From: Vibrio halioticoli NBRC 102217
Lineage (GTDB): Bacteria; Pseudomonadota; Gammaproteobacteria; Enterobacterales; Vibrionaceae
NCBI RefSeq assembly: GCF_000496695.1
Contig: NZ_BAUJ01000032.1
Span: 1-60,431 of the forward strand
Length of the DNA stretch: 60,431 nt
Direction: 5' to 3'
Below are positions 41,119 through 49,138 of the stretch, one piece after another. Under the pieces are notes generated by a model. That model was not told the origin of the DNA, did no database searches, and was given only the letters and a program-made list of their open reading frames with translations. Position numbers and translations under genes: made by a program. Numbering within the stretch: position 1 is the first letter of the stretch; each line of letters begins with the position of its first letter.

Positions 41119-43326
41119 CTATACATCGCTCTTATATGCATAATTGTAATACCCATACGTGTAGTAACTTGAAGCTGTTTTCTCTACAGCATTCAAAATA
41201 ACACCTTTAGTTTCTACGCCGGCTTGTTCTAGGCGGTCCGATGCTACTTCAAGCTCTTTAGTCGAAGTCACTCCAAATCGCGACACCATCAAGGTAGTAC
41301 CACTTTGGCGACCAACAATTGCGGCATCGGTTACCGCAAGTACTGGCGGCGTATCGATAAGAACGATATCGTAGTTTTCACTTGCCCACTCTACCAATTC
41401 AGTAAATCTACTGTGCATTAGAAGTTCTGATGGATTTGGTGGTGTTTTACCTTTTGTAATAAGGTCAAGGTTATCAGCGATACCATGGTGGATCACATCT
41501 TCAACTTTATGCGTATTTGCTAGGCAGTCTGAAAGACCACGGGTATGTTCCAAAGCAACGCTATATCCAATATGACCTTTTCGTAAGTCAGCATCGATAA
41601 TAAGTACCTTTTGACCACTGCTAGCGATAACAGCAGCAAAGTTACTGGCAACGAATGACTTACCAATGCCTGGTGAAGGACCAGTGATCATGATTACGTT
41701 ATTTTTTGCTTCCATCATTGCAAAGTGCAAACTAGTGCGTAGTGAGCGCAGAGCTTCAATTGATAGATCTGCTGGATTTACTAGTGATAACAAAGCTTGT
41801 TCGGCACTGCGTTTTTTACCTGATTTTCTTAGTTTGTGGTAAGACTTGTCAATTTTATCTTGTTGTTCTGATTTTGGAATGGTGGCATAAACCGACATAC
41901 CAATTTCTTCAATTTGATCTGGGCTTTCTACGCCGCGGTGAAATGCGGCGCGAAGTAATACAAACGCTACGCTTAACATGCCGCCAATAAGAGTGGCTAA
42001 TACTGCAATTAGTGGTTTCTTCGGTTTAACAGCTAAGCCATTTGAAGCGGCTTTATCAAGAATGCGAACGTTGCCTACAGTACTTGCTTTAACAATGGCA
42101 AGTTCTTGAGATTTGTTAAGCAACTGGACATAAATCTCTTGGTTTACTTGTACATCGCGAGTTAAACGCAGTACTTCACGTTGAGTTTTTGGAAGCTTTT
42201 TGATTTTTGCTTCAAGTTGATGTTTTTGTTTAAGTAATGTTTGACGTTTTTCTAGTACAGCAACATAAGCCGGATGTTGTTTGGTAAAGCGCTGCGCTAA
42301 TTCACTTTCTTTAAACGTCAATTCGTTAAGTTGTGATTCTAGCTCTACCATAACTTTTAGCGTAGATTGCGCTTCTAAGCCTAAATCGACAGATTCATTA
42401 TCTTGACGATATTTGTTTAGTGCATCTTCATTGATGGTTAATTGTTGTTTAATTTCTGGCAGTTTGGTTTTTAAGAACTTGAGGCTATTTTCAGCTTCGG
42501 CTGCGTTTCTGTCTACGTTTTGTAGGAAGTAGTTAGTCGCAACATCGTTTAGTAGGTCAATATTTTGTTGAGAGTCTGGCCCTTCAAAACCAAAGGATAA
42601 AATACCGGATTGTTTACCGCGTTCAGATACTGACAAGTTAGACGCTAGCCAATTTATCGCAGTGAGTTTAGAGCGTTGTGATAAGTTGAAAACCTGACCT
42701 TGTTTACCAGAAAGGTATGAAACAAAGATAGAGAATGCGGCTTGATCGCTAGTTGCTGAGACTTGAGAAGATTTCGCTAACTCCCCTACTTTCCCTTTTA
42801 GAATCAGTTTTTCATTGCCGTCGACTAATGAGAACTCACCCGTTTGTACATCATCAAGGGTAAGTTGATAACCCTCTGTTTCTGCATATTCAGGGATGTT
42901 AAATCGCTCTACTTTTATGTGGGCTTCTTTGCCTAAGCGCATGGCTAAGCCTTTACCAATGATTGGCAAATAGTCAGGTGTCGCAACAGTGGTTAAGTTG
43001 AATTTATCCACTGTTTTACTCAAAACCATGCGAGATTTAATAATCTCAATTTCAGTGGCCGCGTTTGACTCTTGAGCAAACATGTCGCTCAACCCTTCGC
43101 TCAGTGCGGGCATACCACTGTTTTTTTGTTCTACTTGAATTAGTGCGTCTGCTTTATAAATTGGGGTCGCCAATAGCGCATAGGTCACGCCTAATGCAGC
43201 AAAGATGAAAGTAGTAACAATGATGATCCACTTACCATCAAGCAACAGACCAAGCAATTTACCAAGATCGATTACGTCAGGTTGAGGAGTTTGTTGGGAA
43301 CGATTTGCACGAGTGTTTTGGGTCAT
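41119..43326 (-). CDS. wzc: Capsule export tyrosine autokinase Wzc
   Basis: Inner-membrane polysaccharide co-polymerase and BY-kinase of 735 residues. There is an N-terminal membrane segment (about 33-53), a Wzz-type periplasmic domain with coiled coil (about 280-400), and a second membrane segment (about 443-463). The kinase domain has Walker A GPSPGIGKSFVASNFA (about 552-567), Walker A' VLIIDADLRKG and Walker B IVLIDTPPVL. The C-terminal YYTYGYYNYAYKSDV carries the Tyr cluster that is autophosphorylated. It works with Wzb and Wza to control capsule polymerisation and export. Confidence 0.95.
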   Translation of the reverse strand: MTQNTRANRSQQTPQPDVIDLGKLLGLLLDGKWIIIVTTFIFAALGVTYALLATPIYKADALIQVEQKNSGMPALSEGLSDMFAQESNAATEIEIIKSRMVLSKTVDKFNLTTVATPDYLPIIGKGLAMRLGKEAHIKVERFNIPEYAETEGYQLTLDDVQTGEFSLVDGNEKLILKGKVGELAKSSQVSATSDQAAFSIFVSYLSGKQGQVFNLSQRSKLTAINWLASNLSVSERGKQSGILSFGFEGPDSQQNIDLLNDVATNYFLQNVDRNAAEAENSLKFLKTKLPEIKQQLTINEDALNKYRQDNESVDLGLEAQSTLKVMVELESQLNELTFKESELAQRFTKQHPAYVAVLEKRQTLLKQKHQLEAKIKKLPKTQREVLRLTRDVQVNQEIYVQLLNKSQELAIVKASTVGNVRILDKAASNGLAVKPKKPLIAVLATLIGGMLSVAFVLLRAAFHRGVESPDQIEEIGMSVYATIPKSEQQDKIDKSYHKLRKSGKKRSAEQALLSLVNPADLSIEALRSLRTSLHFAMMEAKNNVIMITGPSPGIGKSFVASNFAAVIASSGQKVLIIDADLRKGHIGYSVALEHTRGLSDCLANTHKVEDVIHHGIADNLDLITKGKTPPNPSELLMHSRFTELVEWASENYDIVLIDTPPVLAVTDAAIVGRQSGTTLMVSRFGVTSTKELEVASDRLEQAGVETKGVILNAVEKTASSYYTYGYYNYAYKSDV

Positions 43327-43385
43327 GAGAAATAGGTTCTAGCTCAGGTAAGTAGATTAATAAATTTAGGTTTGAGTGGAGTGCC

Positions 43386-43811
43386 TTATAGGCGTTTTAT
43401 CCACTCTTTTGCTGACTTATCAATTAAGCCATACACGTGTTCGAATGCTTCTAAACTTTGTTTGTAAGGGTCAGGGATTTCTTTATTTATCCAATGTCCA
43501 TACAGCATGGTTTTTCCGCGAGCGGCTGGGGCTAACTTGGTAATGGCGTCAATGTGACCTTTTTCCATTACTAGAATAAGGTCGTTGTCTGCAATCATTT
43601 TAGTCGTTATTTGGCGCGCAACATGGTTAGTCAGGTCTAAATTGTTGTTTGCTGATACTGTGACAGAGTTTTCATCAGCCGGTTTATCGACTAATGCGCC
43701 CAGTCCAGCCGAGGTAACGTTTTTTGCTGGCAATGCCTGCTTTAAAATCTCTTCACCAATGGGACTACGACAAATATTGCCGATGCACACTACCAATATG
43801 TTGTTGAACAT
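43386..43811 (-). CDS. wzb: Low-molecular-weight protein tyrosine phosphatase Wzb
   Basis: A 141-residue phosphatase that removes phosphate from the Wzc tyrosine cluster. The catalytic CIGNICRSP loop (about 9-17, CX5R) and the C-terminal DPYKQSLEAFEHVY (about 114-127, general-acid Asp) are intact. It lies between wza (26-bp gap) and wzc. Confidence 0.95.
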   Translation of the reverse strand: MFNNILVVCIGNICRSPIGEEILKQALPAKNVTSAGLGALVDKPADENSVTVSANNNLDLTNHVARQITTKMIADNDLILVMEKGHIDAITKLAPAARGKTMLYGHWINKEIPDPYKQSLEAFEHVYGLIDKSAKEWIKRL

Positions 43812-43837
43812 GAATTTAATCCTGTTGCGCTACGTTA

Positions 43838-45115
43838 TTACCAGTTATGAATTCTAACGGCTAGCTCAGTTAAGTCATTTAAACCGCTGATGGTAGGCAA
43901 TATTTGGCTAACCACGCGGTTGTATTGCACGATTGGCGCCGCCGTTACATACACCACATCATATGGCTCAAGCTCAAATTCTGTACCTGTAACCAATGCC
44001 GTTGCATCACTAATATCCAGTTGGTATACGTTTGCGACGATATGTTCAGGTCTTGGTTGTTTTCCTTGCTCAGCAAGCTGTTGATTTTTTGCTTCAAGGT
44101 CACGCTTTTCTTCATCAGTTAACGATTGATCACGAACTTGCGCAAGATACGCTTCATGCGCTTTATCACGCTGACCGCTACGTACTACAAACACGCCTGT
44201 TGCATTTGCCGCCAGTTCATTAATACCACCCACTTCACTGAGTGCTTCAGTCAGTGTCATGCCTGAACGATCAATCTTAAGCAGTTTAGGATCTTTTACT
44301 TCGCCAAGTACGAATACTTTCTGCGCATCGTTACGAGGCACATGAATAATATCGCCTTTTTTTAGCAAACGGTTTTGGGTTAAATCGCCGTTTTGCATTA
44401 GGTCATGCAAAGACAGTGTTTCTGATTTACCTTGACGGGTTAAGGTCACGTTGCGCCAATCTGCCTCGCCGGTTAAACCACCCGCTTGATTGATTGCATC
44501 TAAGAAAGTTAGAGGGATATTGGTAATTGGCTGATAACCAGGAGAGCCAACTTCGCCTGTTACATACGCTTTTTGCGAACGAAATGCTGCGATATTCACT
44601 TCAATTTGCGGGCTTTCAATATATTTGGCAATGCGCTTAGTGATGTCTTTGCGCACTTGAGAGGTAGATTTACCTGCTACTTCTACAAAACCAATATAAG
44701 GATAGAAGATAGTGCCATCGGCGCGAACCCAGTGCCCTGCTTCTTGCGCACTACGGTATGAACCTGAAGGGATGGTTAATTCTGGGTGATCCCAAACTGT
44801 GATATTTAGAATATCACCACGGCCAATAATGTACTCATAATTAGCCGCTTCTGCATCTAACACAGGGTTACTAAGAGAATGAGTTTCCACAGCAGCAAAT
44901 GATGCGTAACGGTTAACAAAAGAGGGAGATAAAGGGTATACGTTAACGACGTTGACTGGAGTTTGTGCCAGCTCTTGCTCAGACATTTTTGATTCGTCTT
45001 GCGTAGTGTTAATTACTTGCTTATTGTCTAAATCGACAGTTGAGCCCGGCATAGTACAGCCTGAGATGGCTAGCAATGTTGCCAAAGGCAAGACTGTTTT
45101 AAAGATTGGTTTCAT
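43838..45115 (-). CDS. wza: Outer membrane polysaccharide export lipoprotein Wza
   Basis: Forms the octameric outer-membrane channel for capsule export. The lipoprotein signal peptide ends in the lipobox LAISGCTMPG (Cys about 20). The poly-export domain holds YIIGRGDILNITVWDHPEL (about 94-112), followed by SLBB domains (AYVTGEVGSPGYQPI and KVFVLGEVKDPKLL). The C-terminus is the alpha-helical barrel segment. 425 residues. First gene of the capsule operon, 72 bases after the ops core. Confidence 0.95.
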   Translation of the reverse strand: MKPIFKTVLPLATLLAISGCTMPGSTVDLDNKQVINTTQDESKMSEQELAQTPVNVVNVYPLSPSFVNRYASFAAVETHSLSNPVLDAEAANYEYIIGRGDILNITVWDHPELTIPSGSYRSAQEAGHWVRADGTIFYPYIGFVEVAGKSTSQVRKDITKRIAKYIESPQIEVNIAAFRSQKAYVTGEVGSPGYQPITNIPLTFLDAINQAGGLTGEADWRNVTLTRQGKSETLSLHDLMQNGDLTQNRLLKKGDIIHVPRNDAQKVFVLGEVKDPKLLKIDRSGMTLTEALSEVGGINELAANATGVFVVRSGQRDKAHEAYLAQVRDQSLTDEEKRDLEAKNQQLAEQGKQPRPEHIVANVYQLDISDATALVTGTEFELEPYDVVYVTAAPIVQYNRVVSQILPTISGLNDLTELAVRIHNW

Positions 45116-45186
45116 AATTAATGGCTTACAGGCAGATAAGTCTATTTCGGGTTACGATATAGTACAGGAAAAATGACAGTTTGGGT

Positions 45187-45228
45187 ACGCTACCGCCCAG
45201 AGGATTATTCGAAATTCCACGATTCGGT
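45187..45228 (-). promoter_or_regulatory. JUMPStart/ops element upstream of wza
   Basis: On the minus strand GGGCGGTAGCGT (45187-45198) matches the ops core bound by RfaH-loaded RNA polymerase. The 42-base block is nearly identical to the one at 20606-20647 and in the same orientation. It should support RfaH-dependent readthrough of the 21-kb capsule operon. Confidence 0.9.
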
Positions 45229-45321
45229 AGTGTTATTAAATTGTTGTATCTTTAATTTGTTAGCTCTTGATTTTTACAGTTCGACAGGTGACTGAGTCAC
45301 GCCAATTTGTAATACAAGTTA

Positions 45322-45358
45322 AATACATACAATAAGATTTATATCTTGAGTATGTATT
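45322..45358. promoter_or_regulatory. Large dyad in the capsule promoter region
   Basis: Outer arms AATACATAC (45322-45330) and GTATGTATT (45350-45358) are perfect inverted repeats. Inside lies a second perfect pair AAGAT/ATCTT around TTAT. The dyad lies about 95 bases upstream of the ops block in the 600-bp gene-free stretch 45229-45828. This looks like an operator or cruciform. The regulator is unknown. The rest of that stretch is AT-rich with tandem TCACA motifs near 45712-45722 and no gene. Confidence 0.5.
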
Positions 45359-45828
45359 ACGCCACAAAAACTAACTTAAAGTATTGATCTGAGGTAACAA
45401 CTATTTTGTATGCTTTTCAAATGACTTTTTACCCATGAAATATATCAATAATAAAACTGAAATTTACTACTAATACAATAACTTAAGTGACATAGGTATC
45501 ATTAAATTAGCTTTATTAGGCTCAGCTCCACCACTGCATAATTATGCAACAAGTGATATTTGGTTCACGCCCCACACTTTATAGAAAATGTGTTTCATAA
45601 AGATGACACAGCTATAAATTGTAATACTTTATATGGGTCAGTGTACTCCCAAAGTACTAGTTTTTTCAACATAACCTACAAAGTTTAAAAAATTAATACA
45701 TCGAATTAAATCACAGATCACAAAACGAAATGTAATCTTCTGTCTACATGAGTATGCGCCCATATCAACTTGCTTTTTTCAACTCGATTTTTAATCCCAA
45801 AACCCACTTTTATATTTCAAAATGTAAC

Positions 45829-46815
45829 CTACTGGTGTGCCATGCCTACCTTGGCATAACGGTTAGCCAATATCGCACAATAGAAAATTTGAATAGGGTG
45901 ATACAGCATGATCGGCAGTAAAATCATGCCTAAATTAGGATTATGCGCAAAAATCACTTTTGCCATTGGGATACCTGCCGCTAAGGTCTTTTTCGAGCCA
46001 CAAAAAACGGCGGCCACTTCGTCTTGATGGACAAAGCCAACTTTTCTTGCGCCCCATTGAATGGCGTGCACCATGACCACCAGCACTAAGAAACAAATCA
46101 CGATTGAAGCGATGAGCAATGGCAGTGAGAAGTCACTCCATATACCGTGCTCAATAGAATCACAGAATGCGCTGTAAACAATAGTAAGGATGACGTACTT
46201 ATCTAGCTTGTTGACCACGCTTTTGTGCTTTTGTGTCCACTCTAACAGCCAAGGGCGCAGCAGTTGGCCTAGCACCATAGGCAATAGCAACATCTTAGAA
46301 ATAGAGATGACGGAATCTAATAGGTTGAGGTCGGCCCCTTCCATTCCCATAAACGCTTGAATAAGCAGTGGCGTGATAAATACACCTAAGATACTGGATA
46401 ACGAAGCGTTAAAGATAGCACCAGGGAGATTACCTTTGCCAATTGAGGTCATGGCAACTGAGGAAGAAATTGTGCTCGGTAGTACAAACAGATAACAGAA
46501 ACCAAAAGCGAGCGCTGCGGGCATGTAGGCTAACATTCCCTTGCCGAACACTAGCCATAACAATGGATAGGCAACAAAGGTGGCGCACTGCACATAGATA
46601 TGAAGTTTCCAGTTAGTTACACCATCGGAAATGGCTTTTGGCGATAAGCCTAAGCCATGCAAAAAGAATACTAACGCGATGCCTAGAACAGTGATGGTAT
46701 CAAGGTGCAGCACTCCGCCGCTTTTACCCCAATCAGGAGTCAATATGGCTAGTACTATCGCTAGCACCATGCCAATTAGAAACCACTCTTTCTTAAGCTT
46801 GCTTTGAAAATCCAT
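45829..46815 (-). CDS. Bile acid:sodium symporter family transporter (YfeH-like)
   Basis: A 328-residue inner-membrane protein with about ten hydrophobic segments of the SBF-like family (bile acid/sodium symporter fold, as in YfeH): ALVFFLHGLGLSPKAI (about 49-64), FVLPSTISSSVAMTSIGKGN (about 109-128) and AVFCGSKKTLAAGIPMAK (about 267-284). The transported solute is unknown. It lies 97 bp downstream of a small HTH regulator on the same strand and upstream of the capsule control region. Confidence 0.87.
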   Translation of the reverse strand: MDFQSKLKKEWFLIGMVLAIVLAILTPDWGKSGGVLHLDTITVLGIALVFFLHGLGLSPKAISDGVTNWKLHIYVQCATFVAYPLLWLVFGKGMLAYMPAALAFGFCYLFVLPSTISSSVAMTSIGKGNLPGAIFNASLSSILGVFITPLLIQAFMGMEGADLNLLDSVISISKMLLLPMVLGQLLRPWLLEWTQKHKSVVNKLDKYVILTIVYSAFCDSIEHGIWSDFSLPLLIASIVICFLVLVVMVHAIQWGARKVGFVHQDEVAAVFCGSKKTLAAGIPMAKVIFAHNPNLGMILLPIMLYHPIQIFYCAILANRYAKVGMAHQ

Positions 46816-46912
46816 CTTGCACTTCTCAAATTGTCCATTTTATGAAAACGCACACGATGTTAACTAGTTTCGTTTTTTTTAGCTACAAAAAAAGTGAAAA
46901 TTATTGATTACA

Positions 46913-47263
46913 TTAAACGCCGACTCGATGTTCATATTCCACCACAACTTGGTTACCATCGACATACACATTGCGAATGTCGCCATCAACGGACATTCTT
47001 GAACATAAGGTAATGACACTGTTTTCCACCGTCACATTCGCTCTCAATGACGGAATCGCGTAACTCGCATCCACCTTTAAATATTCGCAAAAGCGCGTCA
47101 CAAACGGATAGGTCAGCGTAGCTCTGCCACGCAACAATTGCCCAAACTCGGCCTGCGAGACGCCTAGTTTTCTTGAGATATCCATTTGTGTTAAGCGCAT
47201 TTTGGCTTTTTGTGACATCCAAGTGTCATAGAGGGCAGTTCGGTCTTGTTCGGTAAATTCCAT
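46913..47263 (-). CDS. Small XRE-type helix-turn-helix regulator
   Basis: A 116-residue protein. The N-terminal half holds a Cro/CI-type helix-turn-helix: RLTQMDISRKLGVSQAEFGQ (about 23-42) followed by LLRGRATLTYPFVTRFCEYL. The C-terminal half (about 70-116) looks like a short beta-rich domain. Function is unknown; it may control the symporter gene 97 bp downstream. Confidence 0.75.
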   Translation of the reverse strand: MEFTEQDRTALYDTWMSQKAKMRLTQMDISRKLGVSQAEFGQLLRGRATLTYPFVTRFCEYLKVDASYAIPSLRANVTVENSVITLCSRMSVDGDIRNVYVDGNQVVVEYEHRVGV

Positions 47264-47411
47264 TGTGCTGTTCAGAGTCTATTTCAGTTGCCAATAGTGT
47301 CGCTTATGCACAAAGTTGATTGTCAAATCAGCGTTAGCGGAATGTAAGAGGAAGACAAGATGTGATAGGAACCGGCTCTGGAATGAATATCCCAGAACCT
47401 TGCTTGAAGAT

Positions 47412-48104
47412 TTAGGCTTTAGCTGTTTTCTGTTGATAGGCAGCCATGACTTGTTCGGCGTTATCTTGATAATCGGTCAAACCTTTTGCTCTAAGATCAC
47501 AGGCAGGACAATCACCACAACCTGAGCCAACAATGCCGTTGTAACAGGTTAAGGTATGATCGCGCACCATCTCAAGGGCATTGTAGCTATCAGCCATTGC
47601 CCATGTTTCGGCTTTATTGAGCCACATAAGCGGAGTGTTGACCTGTAACGGGTAATCCATGCCTTGCGCCAACGCTGAGTTCATGGTTTTAACAAATTCA
47701 TCGCGGCAATCTGGGTAGCCAGAAAAGTCGGTTTCGCAAACGCCAGTAATCAAGGTTTTCGCGCCTACTTGGTAAGCGTAAATCCCCGCAAGGGTCAAAA
47801 ATAGAATATTGCGCCCAGGCACAAATGAGTTTGGCAGGCCATTTTCAGCCAAATCATGGGATACAGGAATGTCATCACGAGTTAAAGAGCTGACCGCTAA
47901 TTCATTAAGAAGCGTAACATCCATGACTTTGTGCGCGGTTACGCCCAATTGTTTTGCCAAGCTTGTAGCTACTTCAATTTCTTGACGGTGGCGCTGCCCG
48001 TAGTCATAAGTGATGGCGTGTACTTCATCATATTGAGTTAAGGCTTGCACAAGGCATGTGGTTGAGTCTTGGCCTCCACTGAAAATAACGACGGCTTTAT
48101 TCAT
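47412..48104 (-). CDS. queC: 7-cyano-7-deazaguanine synthase QueC
   Basis: ATP-dependent enzyme converting 7-carboxy-7-deazaguanine to preQ0 in queuosine biosynthesis. It has the PP-loop [17 protein letters not shown] (about 6-22), [15 protein letters not shown] (about 91-105) and the zinc-binding [13 protein letters not shown] (about 192-204). 230 residues. Divergent from mgsA. No preQ1 riboswitch could be recognised upstream. Confidence 0.96.
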   Translation of the reverse strand: MNKAVVIFSGGQDSTTCLVQALTQYDEVHAITYDYGQRHRQEIEVATSLAKQLGVTAHKVMDVTLLNELAVSSLTRDDIPVSHDLAENGLPNSFVPGRNILFLTLAGIYAYQVGAKTLITGVCETDFSGYPDCRDEFVKTMNSALAQGMDYPLQVNTPLMWLNKAETWAMADSYNALEMVRDHTLTCYNGIVGSGCGDCPACDLRAKGLTDYQDNAEQVMAAYQQKTAKA

Positions 48105-48248
48105 GGTTTAGTCTTCCTGCTGATATTGAGTCGATCGCGCACAATCTAACAAATTTGTGTGATAAAACAAATTTATACTTCAAGTTCCCAAAGTCAATCC
48201 GACTAATGATAAACTCACTTAAAATAATAAACATTAGGTAAATAAACC

Positions 48249-48704
48249 ATGGAAAAAACGACCCGCACCATGAACAAGCAAAAGCACGTTGCGCTTGTTG
48301 CTCACGACCATTACAAGCAAGAGTTATTGCAGTGGACGATTGAAAACAAAGAAAAACTGGCCAAGCACTCTCTGTACGCCACTGGTACTACTGGCCATTT
48401 GCTAAGCCGCGAAACTGGCCTAGAAATTAAAAGTTTGATGAGCGGCCCTATGGGTGGCGACCAGCAATTAGGCTCTTTAATTGCGGAAGGAAAAATTGAT
48501 GTGATGATCTTTTTCTGGGATCCACTGAATGCCGCGCCACACGACCCAGATGTAAAAGCCCTACTGCGTATTGCCAGCGTATGGAATATCCCAGTAGCGA
48601 CTAACCGCGCGACCGCTCGCTTCTTGTTTGATTCGCCTTTGATTGACGAAGAAGTCGAGATCAAAATTCCTGATTATCAAAGCTATTTAGAAAAACGCAT
48701 GTAA
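48249..48704 (+). CDS. mgsA: Methylglyoxal synthase MgsA
   Basis: Converts dihydroxyacetone phosphate to methylglyoxal and phosphate. Family motifs: [13 protein letters not shown] (about 14-26), ATGTTGHLL (about 44-52), [14 protein letters not shown] (about 65-78), and [20 protein letters not shown] (about 89-108). The catalytic Asp lies in GGDQQ. 151 residues, typical. An in-frame ATG at codon 8 could also start translation, but the first gives the normal length. Followed by a terminator. Confidence 0.95.
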   Translation: MEKTTRTMNKQKHVALVAHDHYKQELLQWTIENKEKLAKHSLYATGTTGHLLSRETGLEIKSLMSGPMGGDQQLGSLIAEGKIDVMIFFWDPLNAAPHDPDVKALLRIASVWNIPVATNRATARFLFDSPLIDEEVEIKIPDYQSYLEKRM

Positions 48705-48734
48705 TCCACTATTTTTCAAAGCGTTATAAACTCA

Positions 48735-48786
48735 AAAACCTCGGAAATAACTCCATTACAGAAGCTATTTTCGAGGTTCTTTTTTG
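48735..48786 (+). terminator. Rho-independent terminator of mgsA
   Basis: AACCTCG and CGAGGTT form the stem base, extended by AAATA / TATTT pairing with one mismatch, then a run of T. It starts about 30 bases after the mgsA stop codon. Confidence 0.75.
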
Positions 48787-48818
48787 TAGGCTAGCTAATT
48801 TCAGATAATAAATGCCAA

Positions 48819-49061
48819 TTACTCAACAAAGATATTGGCATCAATCTCTGTATCTTCTTCATAAGGCTCAGGCTGTGATTTCTTGCGCTTCCTGTCATTG
48901 CTGGTGCCAGCACGGTTTTCTGCAATGTCGACGGTTAAATATTCGGAAAATGAGCCGATCACAAAACTTTTAAATGCATACAACGAAGACAAATGCCCGC
49001 GATAGCCCAAGTAACTTGCGCCAAGCACTATCGCCAGTAGTAATATCACTTTGAAGTTCAT
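48819..49061 (-). CDS. Small hypothetical membrane-anchored protein
   Basis: An 80-residue protein I do not recognise. Residues 4-20 form one hydrophobic helix (VILLLAIVLGASYLGY), followed by a short linker, then a charged tail with a basic patch (NDRKRKKSQ, about 55-63) and an acidic end (EPYEEDTEIDANIFVE). The ATG is preceded by AAGGCGGCAAAG. It lies 77 bp downstream of helD on the same strand. The start, composition and spacing look like a real gene. Confidence 0.7.
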   Translation of the reverse strand: MNFKVILLLAIVLGASYLGYRGHLSSLYAFKSFVIGSFSEYLTVDIAENRAGTSNDRKRKKSQPEPYEEDTEIDANIFVE

Positions 49062-49138
49062 CTTTGCCGCCTTGCTACCTTGTTGTTGGTTTCCCTGTAT
49101 ACAGTGTAGTCATTAGCGGCAATCATTTTAAAAAATGG

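Noticed and set aside
46986..47222. A 78-codon frame overlapping the HTH regulator gene
   Set aside because: Same strand but another frame within a protein that has a clear helix-turn-helix. No family resemblance; a shadow frame.
47378..47402. Terminator downstream of queC
   Set aside because: An 8-bp stem with one G-U pair can be drawn in the minus-strand RNA, but no U-run follows.
48105..48248. preQ1 riboswitch upstream of queC
   Set aside because: No preQ1 aptamer-like motif could be seen in the 144-bp queC-mgsA gap.
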